This document shows positions 9,357 through 16,887 of a stretch of 64,000 nt of DNA, piece by piece. Where the stretch lies: contig JANXZX010000101.1 of the NCBI GenBank assembly GCA_025355325.1, positions 1 to 64,000 of the forward strand. The letters are read 5' to 3'. The translations under genes and the position numbers were made by a program. The notes under the pieces were generated by a model. It was given only the letters and a program-made list of their open reading frames with translations. It made no database searches and had not been told where the DNA came from. Each line of letters opens with the position of its first letter. The stretch's first letter is position 1. Source of the DNA: Geobacteraceae bacterium. GTDB lineage: Bacteria > Desulfobacterota > Desulfuromonadia > Geobacterales > Pseudopelobacteraceae.

Positions 9357-9590
9357 ATGCCGGTCTCAGGAATTGTTGTCCGCTGCCTTGATGGTTGTGC
9401 TGATGCAGTATCAGCCCGTATTGCCGCAATTGATGGCGTTGAAGTGCACGGAGTGTCGCCGGATGGCCAGATAGTGGCCGTTATTGAGGCTGACACGGTT
9501 CAGGGTGAGGTTGATCTGGTTTCCCATCTTCATGATGTTGAAGATGTTGTTACCGTGCGCCTCGCCTATCACAATTTTGAAGACATTTGA
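9357..9590 (+). CDS. napD: NapD-like chaperone for periplasmic nitrate reductase
   Basis: 77-residue ferredoxin-fold protein beginning MPVSGIVVRCLDGC, with VEVHGVSPDGQIVAVIEAD in the middle, the pattern of NapD, which binds the Tat signal of NapA in the cytoplasm and controls its maturation and export. It is first in the nap cluster and is followed by a strong terminator-like hairpin before napA. GGGAG lies upstream of the ATG. The identification rests on size, pattern and position. Confidence 0.85.
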   Translation: MPVSGIVVRCLDGCADAVSARIAAIDGVEVHGVSPDGQIVAVIEADTVQGEVDLVSHLHDVEDVVTVRLAYHNFEDI

Positions 9591-9595
9591 CCTTA

Positions 9596-9619
9596 AGCAG
9601 CCTTTTGGCTGCTTTTTTT
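9596..9619 (+). terminator. Intrinsic terminator/attenuator between napD and napA
   Basis: AGCAGCC-TTTT-GGCTGCT followed by seven T's (with the arms at 9596-9602 and 9607-9613), a textbook rho-independent terminator. It lies inside what should be one operon, so either it leaks, giving less napA than napD message, or it stops napD and napA has its own start. The 30-nt space after it leaves no room for a separate promoter plus leader, which favours partial read-through. Confidence 0.85.
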
Positions 9620-9650
9620 CGTATCACGACTTCACATCAGGGAGGAAGAC

Positions 9651-11960
9651 ATGGAAGTTTCCAGACGGGATTTTCTGAAAGCCACTGCAGCAGCTGCGGC
9701 ATTCGCCGCCGCCGGCGGAGCGGTATTGAAGCCGAAGCTGGCCGAGGCGGCCGAGGGGGGGATCAAGTGGGGTAAAGCACCGTGCCGCTTCTGCGGGACC
9801 GGATGCGGGGTTCTGGTTGGAGTAAAGGACGGCAAGGTAGTCGCCACGAAGGGTGATCCGGCTGCGCCCGTCAACAAGGGGCTTAACTGTATCAAAGGAT
9901 ATTTCCTCGCCAAGATTCTCTATGGCAAGGATCGTTTGACCAAACCACTCATCCGTAAAGGCAACAAGATGGTCGAAGCTTCCTGGGATGAGGCCATGAC
10001 CCTGATCGCCGGCAAGTTCAAAGAGTCTATCGAGAAGCATGGCCCCGATTCGGTGGCTATCTATGGTTCAGGCCAATGGACTGTTTTTGAAGGATATGCC
10101 GCCAGCAAACTCTTTAAAGGGGGGATCGGCACCAACAATATCGAGCCAAACGCCCGGCTCTGCATGGCTTCGGCTGTCACCGGCTTCATGACCACATTTG
10201 CATCCGATGAGCCGATGGGTGTGTACGATGACCTTGACCTGGGCGATACCTACTTCCTGTGGGGCGCCAACATGGCCGAGTGTCATCCGGTTCTTTTTTC
10301 CCGTATGATTGACAATCGCCTGAAAAATCCCAAGGTCAAGATCATTGATTTCGGCACCCGCCGAACTCGCACCTCCCAGATGGCCGACACGTATATCAGA
10401 TTCAACCCCCAAACCGATCTGGCACTCCTTAATGCCATTGCCCACGTCATCGTAAAAGAAAAACTGTATGACGAAAAGTTCATCCAGAGTCATGTTGTCT
10501 TCAAAAAAGGAAAGACCAATATCGGCTACGGACTGGAGGACAAATTCAAGTTTGTCGACGAACCAAAACCGATGACCTTTGACGAATACAAGGATTTTCT
10601 TAAAACATATACTCCGGAGTATGCATCCAAACTGTCAGGCGTTCCGACTGCCACCATCGTGGAAATGGCACGACTCTATGCCGACAAGAACCGCAAAGTC
10701 AACTCGCTCTGGACTATGGGCTTCAACCAGCATACCCGAGGAACCTGGGTGAACAACCTTGTCTACAATGTCCATCTCCTGACCGGCAAAATCTGCAGAC
10801 CGGGAGAAAATCCGATGTCGTTGACCGGCCAGCCTTCGGCCTGCGGAACCGCCCGCGAGGTCGGCACCTTTACCCACCGTCTGCCGGCCGACATGGTGGT
10901 TACCGATCCTGAACATCGCGCCAAGGCAGAAAAAATCTGGGGAATTCCTGCGGGAAAAATCCCGGCCAAACCGACCTATAACGCCACCGAGATGTTCCGT
11001 GCTCTTGACCGTGGCGATATCAAGGTCATATGGACGCAGGTCACCAACCCCTTCCAATCACTGCCGAACCTGAACCGCTATCGAAAAGGCGCCCGCAAGG
11101 GGGATGGCCGCTTTGTCATTGTCTCCGATATGTATCCGACAAAAAGCACCGAAGTTGCCGATGTAATACTCCCATCGGCTTCCTGGGTTGAAAAAGAGGG
11201 CGTTTTTGGCAATGCCGAACGTCGCACCCAGCAGTGGTTCAAAATGGTTGATCCACCCGGAGAGGCAAAGAATGACCTGTGGCAAACTATTGAGCTGGCC
11301 AAACGACTGGGTCACGGAAACCTCTTCCCGTACAAATATGTGGAAAAGGAAATGTGGGAAGAGTACCGCAAGTTCGGCGAGGGCCAAGGGAAAGATATGG
11401 CTCCCTACGAGGCTTATGCCAAGGCGCGCGGCTTGCGCTGGCCGGTCGTGAATGGTAAAGAGACCCTGTACCGCTACGCCGAAGGACATGATCCCTATGT
11501 CAAAAAGGGAGAGGGAATCAAATTCTACAAAAACAAGAAGGATGGCGGGAAAGCGGTTATCTGGGCACGCCCCTACGAACCGGCACCTGAAGTCCCGGAC
11601 AAGAGCTATCCTTTCTGGCTCTGTACCGGCCGCGTTCTGGAACACTGGCACACCGGCACCATGACCGGCCGCGTTCCTGAACTCAAACGGGCATATCCTG
11701 CGGCGGTCTGTGAAATGCACCCCGATGATGCCAAAAAGCTCGGCATTAAAAACCTTCAGAAAGTCAAGGTCAGCTCCCGGCGGGGCACTATCATCCTGCC
11801 GGTTGATTTAAATGGTCGGGGCAAGGCCGAGAAAGGCAACATCTTTGTAGCTTTCTTCGACGAGAACAAACTGATCAACGAGCTGTGCATCGATGCCTAC
11901 TGCCCGATTTCCGGCGAACCTGACTACAAAAAATGTGCCGTTAAAGTGGAAAAAGCGTAG
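9651..11960 (+). CDS. napA: Periplasmic nitrate reductase catalytic subunit NapA
   Basis: 769-residue molybdopterin oxidoreductase. The N-terminus SRRDFLKATAAAAAF is a Tat signal, with cleavage probable near KLAEAAEGG. The [4Fe-4S] site follows as C-x2-C-x3-C (CRFCGTGC) with the fourth Cys in GLNCIKGY. NARLCMASAV holds the cysteine ligand of molybdenum and LTGQPSACGTAREVG is a bis-MGD contact typical of NapA rather than formate dehydrogenase. It reduces nitrate to nitrite in the periplasm, receiving electrons through its Fe-S cluster from NapB. Start chosen at 9651 after GGGAGGAAG. Followed by napG after 12 nt. Confidence 0.95.
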   Translation: MEVSRRDFLKATAAAAAFAAAGGAVLKPKLAEAAEGGIKWGKAPCRFCGTGCGVLVGVKDGKVVATKGDPAAPVNKGLNCIKGYFLAKILYGKDRLTKPLIRKGNKMVEASWDEAMTLIAGKFKESIEKHGPDSVAIYGSGQWTVFEGYAASKLFKGGIGTNNIEPNARLCMASAVTGFMTTFASDEPMGVYDDLDLGDTYFLWGANMAECHPVLFSRMIDNRLKNPKVKIIDFGTRRTRTSQMADTYIRFNPQTDLALLNAIAHVIVKEKLYDEKFIQSHVVFKKGKTNIGYGLEDKFKFVDEPKPMTFDEYKDFLKTYTPEYASKLSGVPTATIVEMARLYADKNRKVNSLWTMGFNQHTRGTWVNNLVYNVHLLTGKICRPGENPMSLTGQPSACGTAREVGTFTHRLPADMVVTDPEHRAKAEKIWGIPAGKIPAKPTYNATEMFRALDRGDIKVIWTQVTNPFQSLPNLNRYRKGARKGDGRFVIVSDMYPTKSTEVADVILPSASWVEKEGVFGNAERRTQQWFKMVDPPGEAKNDLWQTIELAKRLGHGNLFPYKYVEKEMWEEYRKFGEGQGKDMAPYEAYAKARGLRWPVVNGKETLYRYAEGHDPYVKKGEGIKFYKNKKDGGKAVIWARPYEPAPEVPDKSYPFWLCTGRVLEHWHTGTMTGRVPELKRAYPAAVCEMHPDDAKKLGIKNLQKVKVSSRRGTIILPVDLNGRGKAEKGNIFVAFFDENKLINELCIDAYCPISGEPDYKKCAVKVEKA

Positions 11961-11972
11961 TTCGCAAGATCT

Positions 11973-12635
11973 ATGGATTCTGAATCAACACATACCGGCA
12001 TCAGCCGACGCCGTTTTCTGAAAGATGGCATACTGGTGCCGCTTGCACTGGCGGTCGCCGGGGGAGGCATTTCAACCCTCTTTCTGCGGCGGGCAGATGC
12101 ACGGGGATTTTATCTGAGACCGCCCGGGGCGCTGGAAGAGAGGCGTTTCCTGGCGGCCTGCATTAAATGCGGCAAATGCGCCCAGGCCTGCCCCTACACT
12201 GCCATCACGATGGCAGGTGGTGAGGCCGGTGTCGGCATCGGCACTCCTCATATCATCGCACGTGAATTCCCCTGCCGCCTCTGTCCTGACATACCCTGTG
12301 CCAAAGCCTGCCCGTCAGGCGCTTTGGATCGCAAACTGGAGGATGTTGAAAAAATCAGGATGGGGACGGCGGTGATCGTTGATCGTGAGAACTGCCTTTC
12401 GCTGCGCGGCTTGCGCTGCGAGGTCTGCTACCGGCAATGCCCGCTGATCGACAAGGCAATTACCATAGAACCGCGTCATAATCCGCGCACCGGGGTCCAT
12501 TCGATCATGGAACCGGTCATTCATGCCGACAAATGTGTGGGGTGTGGTATTTGTGAGAATGCCTGTGTACGGGACAAACCGGTGATCGTGGTAATAAAGT
12601 CACCGCCGGTGCAGAAGGACTACTATGAATTTTAG
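11973..12635 (+). CDS. napG: NapG-type periplasmic ferredoxin (four [4Fe-4S] clusters)
   Basis: 220 residues. N-terminal Tat signal SRRRFLKDGILVPLALAV followed by four ferredoxin-type cysteine blocks: CIKCGKCAQACP, CRLCPDIPCAKACP, CLSLRGLRCEVCYRQCP and CVGCGICENACV. This is the layout of NapG. With NapH it passes electrons from menaquinol to the periplasmic nitrate reductase. It overlaps napH by 11 nt, which suggests translational coupling. No strong Shine-Dalgarno is seen before the ATG (TTCGCAAGATCT), so initiation may depend on ribosomes finishing napA. Confidence 0.92.
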   Translation: MDSESTHTGISRRRFLKDGILVPLALAVAGGGISTLFLRRADARGFYLRPPGALEERRFLAACIKCGKCAQACPYTAITMAGGEAGVGIGTPHIIAREFPCRLCPDIPCAKACPSGALDRKLEDVEKIRMGTAVIVDRENCLSLRGLRCEVCYRQCPLIDKAITIEPRHNPRTGVHSIMEPVIHADKCVGCGICENACVRDKPVIVVIKSPPVQKDYYEF

Positions 12636-13398
12636 ATGGTGGCCCATTCGAAGAGCCGTACAGGTGCTGATCCTGGCCCTGATCGCCTCGCCGCTCATTG
12701 GTCTTACTATCTTCAGAGGCAATCTGGCTGCCGGTGAACTGTTCGGCATCAACCTGGCGGACCCGCTGGCTTTCATCGAAGCGACCCTTGCTTCACATGT
12801 CTTTGTGGCTTCCTTTTTCGGAGCTGCATTGATGGTTACAGCACTGTATTTCGTCACCGGCGGACGCACCTTCTGCGGTTGGATCTGCCCGGTGTATCTG
12901 GCAACTGAAATGGGCGAAAAGCTCCGTCGGTTTCTCGGCACGGGTGAACGCACGTTTTCCCTCAACGGAACCCGCTGGTCGCTGGCTTTGACAATCACAA
13001 CAGCAATTGTAGCCGGTATTCCGCTCTTTGAGGTAGTATCGCCGATCAACATCATCAGCCGGTCGATCATGTTCAAGACATGGCTCCCCCTGATGCTGGT
13101 ATGTGCCATCCTGATCATCGAAGTGTTCGTTGCCAGGCGCATCTGGTGCCGCTCACTCTGTCCGGCAGGCGGATTTTACTCGTTGCTGGCGAAATACAGC
13201 CCGGTACGAGTCGGATTTGTGCCGCATCTTTGCACACACTGCGGTGAATGCATCCGGGTTTGCCCGGTGGAAGAGGTATTGGCACCGGCATTATCGGACA
13301 ACAGGCCGCAGATCGAATCCGGTGACTGCACTCGATGCGGCGATTGTATAGACATCTGCCCCACCAAAGCGCTTGGTGTGGACATCTGGTATAAATAA
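12625..13398 (+). CDS. napH: NapH-type quinol-oxidising membrane ferredoxin
   Basis: 257-residue inner-membrane protein with four predicted spans (about 12-32, 55-75, 110-135, 145-170), the paired cytoplasmic motifs FCGWICPVY and WCRSLCPAGG, and two C-terminal [4Fe-4S] blocks CTHCGECIRVCP and CTRCGDCIDICP. This is NapH, which takes electrons from menaquinol and hands them to NapG. No napC tetraheme quinol dehydrogenase gene is present, so NapGH is the only quinol link in the cluster. Confidence 0.92.
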   Translation: MNFRWWPIRRAVQVLILALIASPLIGLTIFRGNLAAGELFGINLADPLAFIEATLASHVFVASFFGAALMVTALYFVTGGRTFCGWICPVYLATEMGEKLRRFLGTGERTFSLNGTRWSLALTITTAIVAGIPLFEVVSPINIISRSIMFKTWLPLMLVCAILIIEVFVARRIWCRSLCPAGGFYSLLAKYSPVRVGFVPHLCTHCGECIRVCPVEEVLAPALSDNRPQIESGDCTRCGDCIDICPTKALGVDIWYK

Positions 13399-13420
13399 GT
13401 TAATTCAAGGAGGTTTTCCC

Positions 13421-13723
13421 ATGAGAATGATTCTCCGTTGCTGTACCATGACATCCCTTGTTTTGGCGTTAGCCCTGCCGGTTTTCGTATATGCCGATGA
13501 TGAACCGGAAAATTATGAAAAAGACGCCCAGCAGGCCGAAAACACCCCCCCGAGAATACCGCACCGAATCACGGATACTTCTGATGGCACCTACTGCCTT
13601 GGCTGCCATCGAACCGGGCTGAATGGGGCGCCGGAAACGCCGCATCCCGAGCGTTTATCATGCACCGGATGCCACGTACAGGGAGAGATCAAAGAAATGA
13701 AGAAGGGTAAAAATAAAAAATGA
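13421..13723 (+). CDS. napB: Diheme c-type cytochrome NapB
   Basis: 100 residues with a signal peptide (hydrophobic core LVLALALPVFVYA). Two heme motifs are present, CLGCH (59-63) and CTGCH (81-85). The IPHRI (His48) and PHPER (His75) contexts supply the likely distal heme ligands, as in NapB of the NapAB complex. It is shorter than enterobacterial NapB (about 150) because the N-terminal part before the first heme is reduced. AAGGAGG at 13407-13413 fixes the start at 13421. Its stop overlaps the next gene by four bases. Confidence 0.9.
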   Translation: MRMILRCCTMTSLVLALALPVFVYADDEPENYEKDAQQAENTPPRIPHRITDTSDGTYCLGCHRTGLNGAPETPHPERLSCTGCHVQGEIKEMKKGKNKK

Positions 13724-14079
13724 ACATCAGCCGCAAAGATTTTTTCAAGAAAAGCCTGTTGTCTTTGGGAGAGGCGGTCTGCTCAGTGAACGATGCGTTA
13801 AAAGCTCCCGTTGCTGCGCCTATGGAAATCCCTGATCCGGATAATTATGATGCGATACCCAGAGAGAACCTCGTTGCCGTGGCTCACAACGAGCACTGCC
13901 TGGCCAAAAACAGCGGCTGTTTTTCCTGCGTAGAGCGTTGTGAACCGGGGGCTATCCGCCTTATTCCGGGCGTGGGCATCAGAGTCAACCCGCAGCTCTG
14001 CACCGGCTGCGGCACTTGCGAGTATGTCTGTCCGGTAACGCCAAAAGCGGTTACCATGAATGCACGGCCAACAGAATAA
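13720..14079 (+). CDS. NapF-like small ferredoxin
   Basis: 119 residues with the N-terminus ISRKDFFKKSLLSLGEAV, a NapF-type opening without a hydrophobic export core, so probably cytoplasmic. Two cysteine sets could each hold a [4Fe-4S] cluster: C-x5-C-x2-C-x3-C (HCLAKNSGCFSCVERCEP) and CTGCGTCEYVCP. NapF is thought to act in assembly of the Fe-S cluster of NapA before export. The ATGA overlap with napB shows coupling. It is shorter than classical NapF, which has more clusters, so the symbol is left blank. Confidence 0.75.
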   Translation: MNISRKDFFKKSLLSLGEAVCSVNDALKAPVAAPMEIPDPDNYDAIPRENLVAVAHNEHCLAKNSGCFSCVERCEPGAIRLIPGVGIRVNPQLCTGCGTCEYVCPVTPKAVTMNARPTE

Positions 14080-14085
14080 TTTTTT

Positions 14086-14099
14086 TTGATTTGCATCAA
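14086..14099. promoter_or_regulatory. Perfect FNR-type operator TTGAT-N4-ATCAA before the nitrite reductase gene
   Basis: TTGAT-TTGC-ATCAA matches the FNR/DNR consensus in every position. It starts 7 bp after the stop of the NapF-like gene and ends 93 bp before the preferred start of the octaheme nitrite reductase, almost the same distance as the napD site (94 bp). The nitrite reductase therefore probably has its own regulated promoter. Confidence 0.8.
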
Positions 14100-14191
14100 A
14101 TGTTTTCATTCAGTTTCGTGCAAAGTAACTGAGAAATTTCACAAGATGTTATTCGGAAATACCGTGCTCACCCAACGAAAGGAGAATGAAC

Positions 14192-15814
14192 ATGCTGAAG
14201 AAGAAACTGGCCCTTGCTGCGGCCATCATCGGGGCTGCCGCCATGCTGTCAATCCCGTCCCTGACCACCGCCGTCAACAAACCGGCCACGAAAGTAGCCA
14301 ATGACGGCAGGGCTAAGTGTTATGAGTGCCACGATGAGGTCAAGGCTCTCAAGGAAGGCTCAAAACACGCCAAGCTGGCCTGTACGGTCTGCCACGACAA
14401 ACTGACCGCTCACATGGATGATCCGGAGAAGAACAAGCCGGTCACGACCATTGACCAGGCGCTGTGCGGCAAGTGCCACAAGAGCCAGTATGAAAGCTTC
14501 TTCAAGGTGAATTATGACGGCGGCGCTCGCAAGGAAAAGGGTACACCGACCGGTCGTTCGCCGATGCAGGACAAACTGCTGGCACCCTATGGTTTCACCT
14601 TTGAGCACAACGAACCGCGTGGGCATGCCTTCATGGTAATCGACCAGTTTGCCGTGGATCGTTTCCAGGGTGGCCGTTTTCAGTTTAAAGATGGCTGGAA
14701 GGGTGTTGACAAGGTCGGCAAGACCTGGGACGTACTGGAAGACAAAGGAAAAGACTACAAGCTGAAAGAATCTGCCATGGCCGGTAATCCGACCTGTATC
14801 CAGTGCAAAACCTCTGACCATATCCTGAAATGGAAATTCATGGGGGACAAGGATCCCAAAGCCAAGTGGGACCGCACCTCCAACATAGTTGATGTCGCCA
14901 AGGACACCAACAACGCTGTCGGCTGCATTCACTGCCACGACCCGCACGGAACCCAACCCCGCGTAGTACGTGACGGCCTGATCCAGGCAATTGAACGCGA
15001 TACTAAAGGAAATATTTTCTCTAAAAACGGTGCAACCGACCTGAAAGTGATCTCCTTCCGCGACGGCTTCCGCAAGATCGGCGTAATGTCCAAGACCGAC
15101 TCGCGCATGATGTGCGCCCAGTGCCACGTCGAGTATGCCTGTGGCGCCGGAACCCAGTGGAGCGATGGCAAAGCGGTTAAATATGACGACCAGCGCACCA
15201 ACCACTTCCCGCTCAAAAACGCTCTGCAGCTGCTGAAGCACTATAAGGATCTGGACTTCTTCGACTTCAAGCACGCTGTTACCGGTGCCCGTCTGGTCAA
15301 ATTCCAGCACCCGGAAGCCGAGACCTATGCCGGCAGCGTCCACGACAAAGCCGGTGTCCAGTGCCACCAGTGCCACATGCCGAAGATGAAGGGCAAAGAC
15401 GGCAAAATGTTCTCGACTCACGGTGTGGTTAAGCCGAAGCAGAACATCAAGGCCGCCTGCCTTGGCTGTCACCCGAAAAACACTGTTGAGCAAAAACAGT
15501 ACGAAATGGAATCCGTCATCAACTACACCAAGGGTAAAATGCGCAAGGCTGAATACTGGCTTGGCCAGTTGATCGATTCATACGCCGCAGCACAACGCAT
15601 GGGTGTTACTGAGAGCGTCCTGACCCAGGCCCGCGAGAAACATGAAGAAGCCCACGTCCTCTGGGAATACTGGACCGCCGAGAACTCCGACGGCTTCCAT
15701 AATCCGGATCTTGCCCGTGAGAGCCTGACCGGTTCGATCGCCGCATCGAAAGCAGGCGTCAAGATCCTGAATGACGCTATGACTGTTGTTAAAAAGGACG
15801 AGCCGAAGAAGTAA
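14192..15814 (+). CDS. Octaheme cytochrome c nitrite reductase (ammonia-forming)
   Basis: 540-residue exported cytochrome with a signal peptide (AAAIIGAAAMLSIPSLTTAV). Eight heme sites are visible in order: CYECH, CTVCH, CGKCH, CIQCK, CIHCH, CAQCH, CHQCH, CLGCH. The fourth has Lys in place of His, the catalytic heme of NrfA and of octaheme nitrite reductases. HVEYACG after heme 6 gives the active-site Tyr with a Cys two residues later, the pair that forms a thioether bond in the Thioalkalivibrio enzyme, and KFQHPEAE supplies the catalytic His. It should reduce nitrite to ammonium by six electrons in the periplasm. The same nap-plus-octaheme layout was described for Trichlorobacter ammonificans (TaNiR). 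GGAG at 14181-14184 favours ATG 14192 (7-nt spacer) over ATG 14186 (1 nt). Confidence 0.93.
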   Translation: MLKKKLALAAAIIGAAAMLSIPSLTTAVNKPATKVANDGRAKCYECHDEVKALKEGSKHAKLACTVCHDKLTAHMDDPEKNKPVTTIDQALCGKCHKSQYESFFKVNYDGGARKEKGTPTGRSPMQDKLLAPYGFTFEHNEPRGHAFMVIDQFAVDRFQGGRFQFKDGWKGVDKVGKTWDVLEDKGKDYKLKESAMAGNPTCIQCKTSDHILKWKFMGDKDPKAKWDRTSNIVDVAKDTNNAVGCIHCHDPHGTQPRVVRDGLIQAIERDTKGNIFSKNGATDLKVISFRDGFRKIGVMSKTDSRMMCAQCHVEYACGAGTQWSDGKAVKYDDQRTNHFPLKNALQLLKHYKDLDFFDFKHAVTGARLVKFQHPEAETYAGSVHDKAGVQCHQCHMPKMKGKDGKMFSTHGVVKPKQNIKAACLGCHPKNTVEQKQYEMESVINYTKGKMRKAEYWLGQLIDSYAAAQRMGVTESVLTQAREKHEEAHVLWEYWTAENSDGFHNPDLARESLTGSIAASKAGVKILNDAMTVVKKDEPKK

Positions 15815-15881
15815 TCGCCGTTTTACCGGATATTAAAAAGCCCCTTCCGAAAGTCACAGGATGTGGGTACTAAACTGGTAC

Positions 15882-15926
15882 TACCTTAAACGGCTACTTT
15901 CGATTCGAAAGTAGCCGTTTAAGGTA
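15882..15926. terminator. 45-bp perfect inverted repeat after the nitrite reductase gene
   Basis: A 22-base arm starting TACCTTAAACGG at 15882 is exactly mirrored after a single central base (15904), ending at 15926 and followed by TATTTTATG. It lies 68 bp past the stop of the octaheme enzyme. The simplest role is a strong terminator; the odd, nearly loop-less symmetry would also suit a protein-binding or mobile-element end. Confidence 0.6.
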
Positions 15927-16003
15927 TATTTTATGCGAAGATCAAATATTAAAACATGGGACCGTAGATGACTTTTCTGGCCCTTAAAGTGACTGTGGCA
16001 TTT

Positions 16004-16852
16004 TCAAACTAACCCGGAATTTGAATCGACATCGATATCCAACAGTGCATCCAAATCCAACAACATTACTTCGTCTGTTACATCCCCTATCTTTTTCCTG
16101 CCGACACCTGAAACAATCTTATCGTTGATGTTTCCGGTAAATGGCACATCATGTACAATTTCATCCAGTTTTTCGAAATATTTGACGGTGTCAATAGCCA
16201 GTGAAAATCTTCGATCCTTATGACTCACGACAACGGCATACTCTTGAAAACTCTGCCGCATCTGCTCTTCAAAGCCGTCGAACAGCGCAATCAGGATTTT
16301 CAGTTCATTCTGCTCCGCAGCACTGATCAACGATTTTGCCTGTTGCTTTTGTCCGGCAAGAATAAGTTTCTCCGACTGAACAGCCAGATCGTGTATCACC
16401 TTATGCGGTCTGTCAAAGCGAGACATATAGGAGGATAATGCCAGCGTGTTCGCTTTGTACGTGTCATACCATTTGCCAAAGGCGCAGGCATGGGGATTTT
16501 TTTCCACGGTAATCTCTTTATCATGCTCAACGGCATCTTTTAATTTACTGATCCAGTTCAGATGGTCTTGTTTTCTCTGCGAAAAGGTGTTCACCATATC
16601 CGTTACTTCTTCTTGTCTGGATTTCAGGGAAAGTCTGATCCTTGTATCGATCAGAGGAATGGGAGCCCCCATGAAATCAATGACACCACGTACATAGGGA
16701 GGCATATTGGGCATAGCGGTACAGGCCGGAGAATCAACGATCTGAATGATGTTGAAACATGGCAATGCCAGTATGTAATCCTTGGCTGAAAAGACGAGAT
16801 AATCGACATCGACCGCAGGAAGGTTTCTCGGCTGTTGATCTTTGGTATCCAT
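16004..16852 (-). CDS. CheW-like coupling protein with inserted CZB zinc-binding domain
   Basis: 282 residues. The CheW fold is split: the first half (about 15-78, FSAKDYILALPCFNIIQIVD, GVIDFMGAPIPLIDTR) and the last strands (about 206-275, SLAIDTVKYFEKL, GRKKIGDVTDEVMLLDLDAL) flank an insert of about 90-200. The insert has the four zinc ligands of the chemoreceptor zinc-binding (CZB) domain: His97 in HLNW, Cys123 in CAFGKWY, and His150 and His154 in HKVIH. It should couple a receptor to CheA and respond to zinc or oxidants. It lies 36 nt downstream of a chemoreceptor on the same strand, so the two probably work together. Confidence 0.85.
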   Translation of the reverse strand: MDTKDQQPRNLPAVDVDYLVFSAKDYILALPCFNIIQIVDSPACTAMPNMPPYVRGVIDFMGAPIPLIDTRIRLSLKSRQEEVTDMVNTFSQRKQDHLNWISKLKDAVEHDKEITVEKNPHACAFGKWYDTYKANTLALSSYMSRFDRPHKVIHDLAVQSEKLILAGQKQQAKSLISAAEQNELKILIALFDGFEEQMRQSFQEYAVVVSHKDRRFSLAIDTVKYFEKLDEIVHDVPFTGNINDKIVSGVGRKKIGDVTDEVMLLDLDALLDIDVDSNSGLV

Positions 16853-16887
16853 ATTTTAGCCCCGATCCATCTTCACGCAATACGCCG

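Noticed and set aside
14360..15493. Long open frame opposite the octaheme nitrite reductase
   Set aside because: It lies wholly antisense to a gene with eight heme motifs, has no recognisable family and no ribosome site; it is a shadow of biased codon use.
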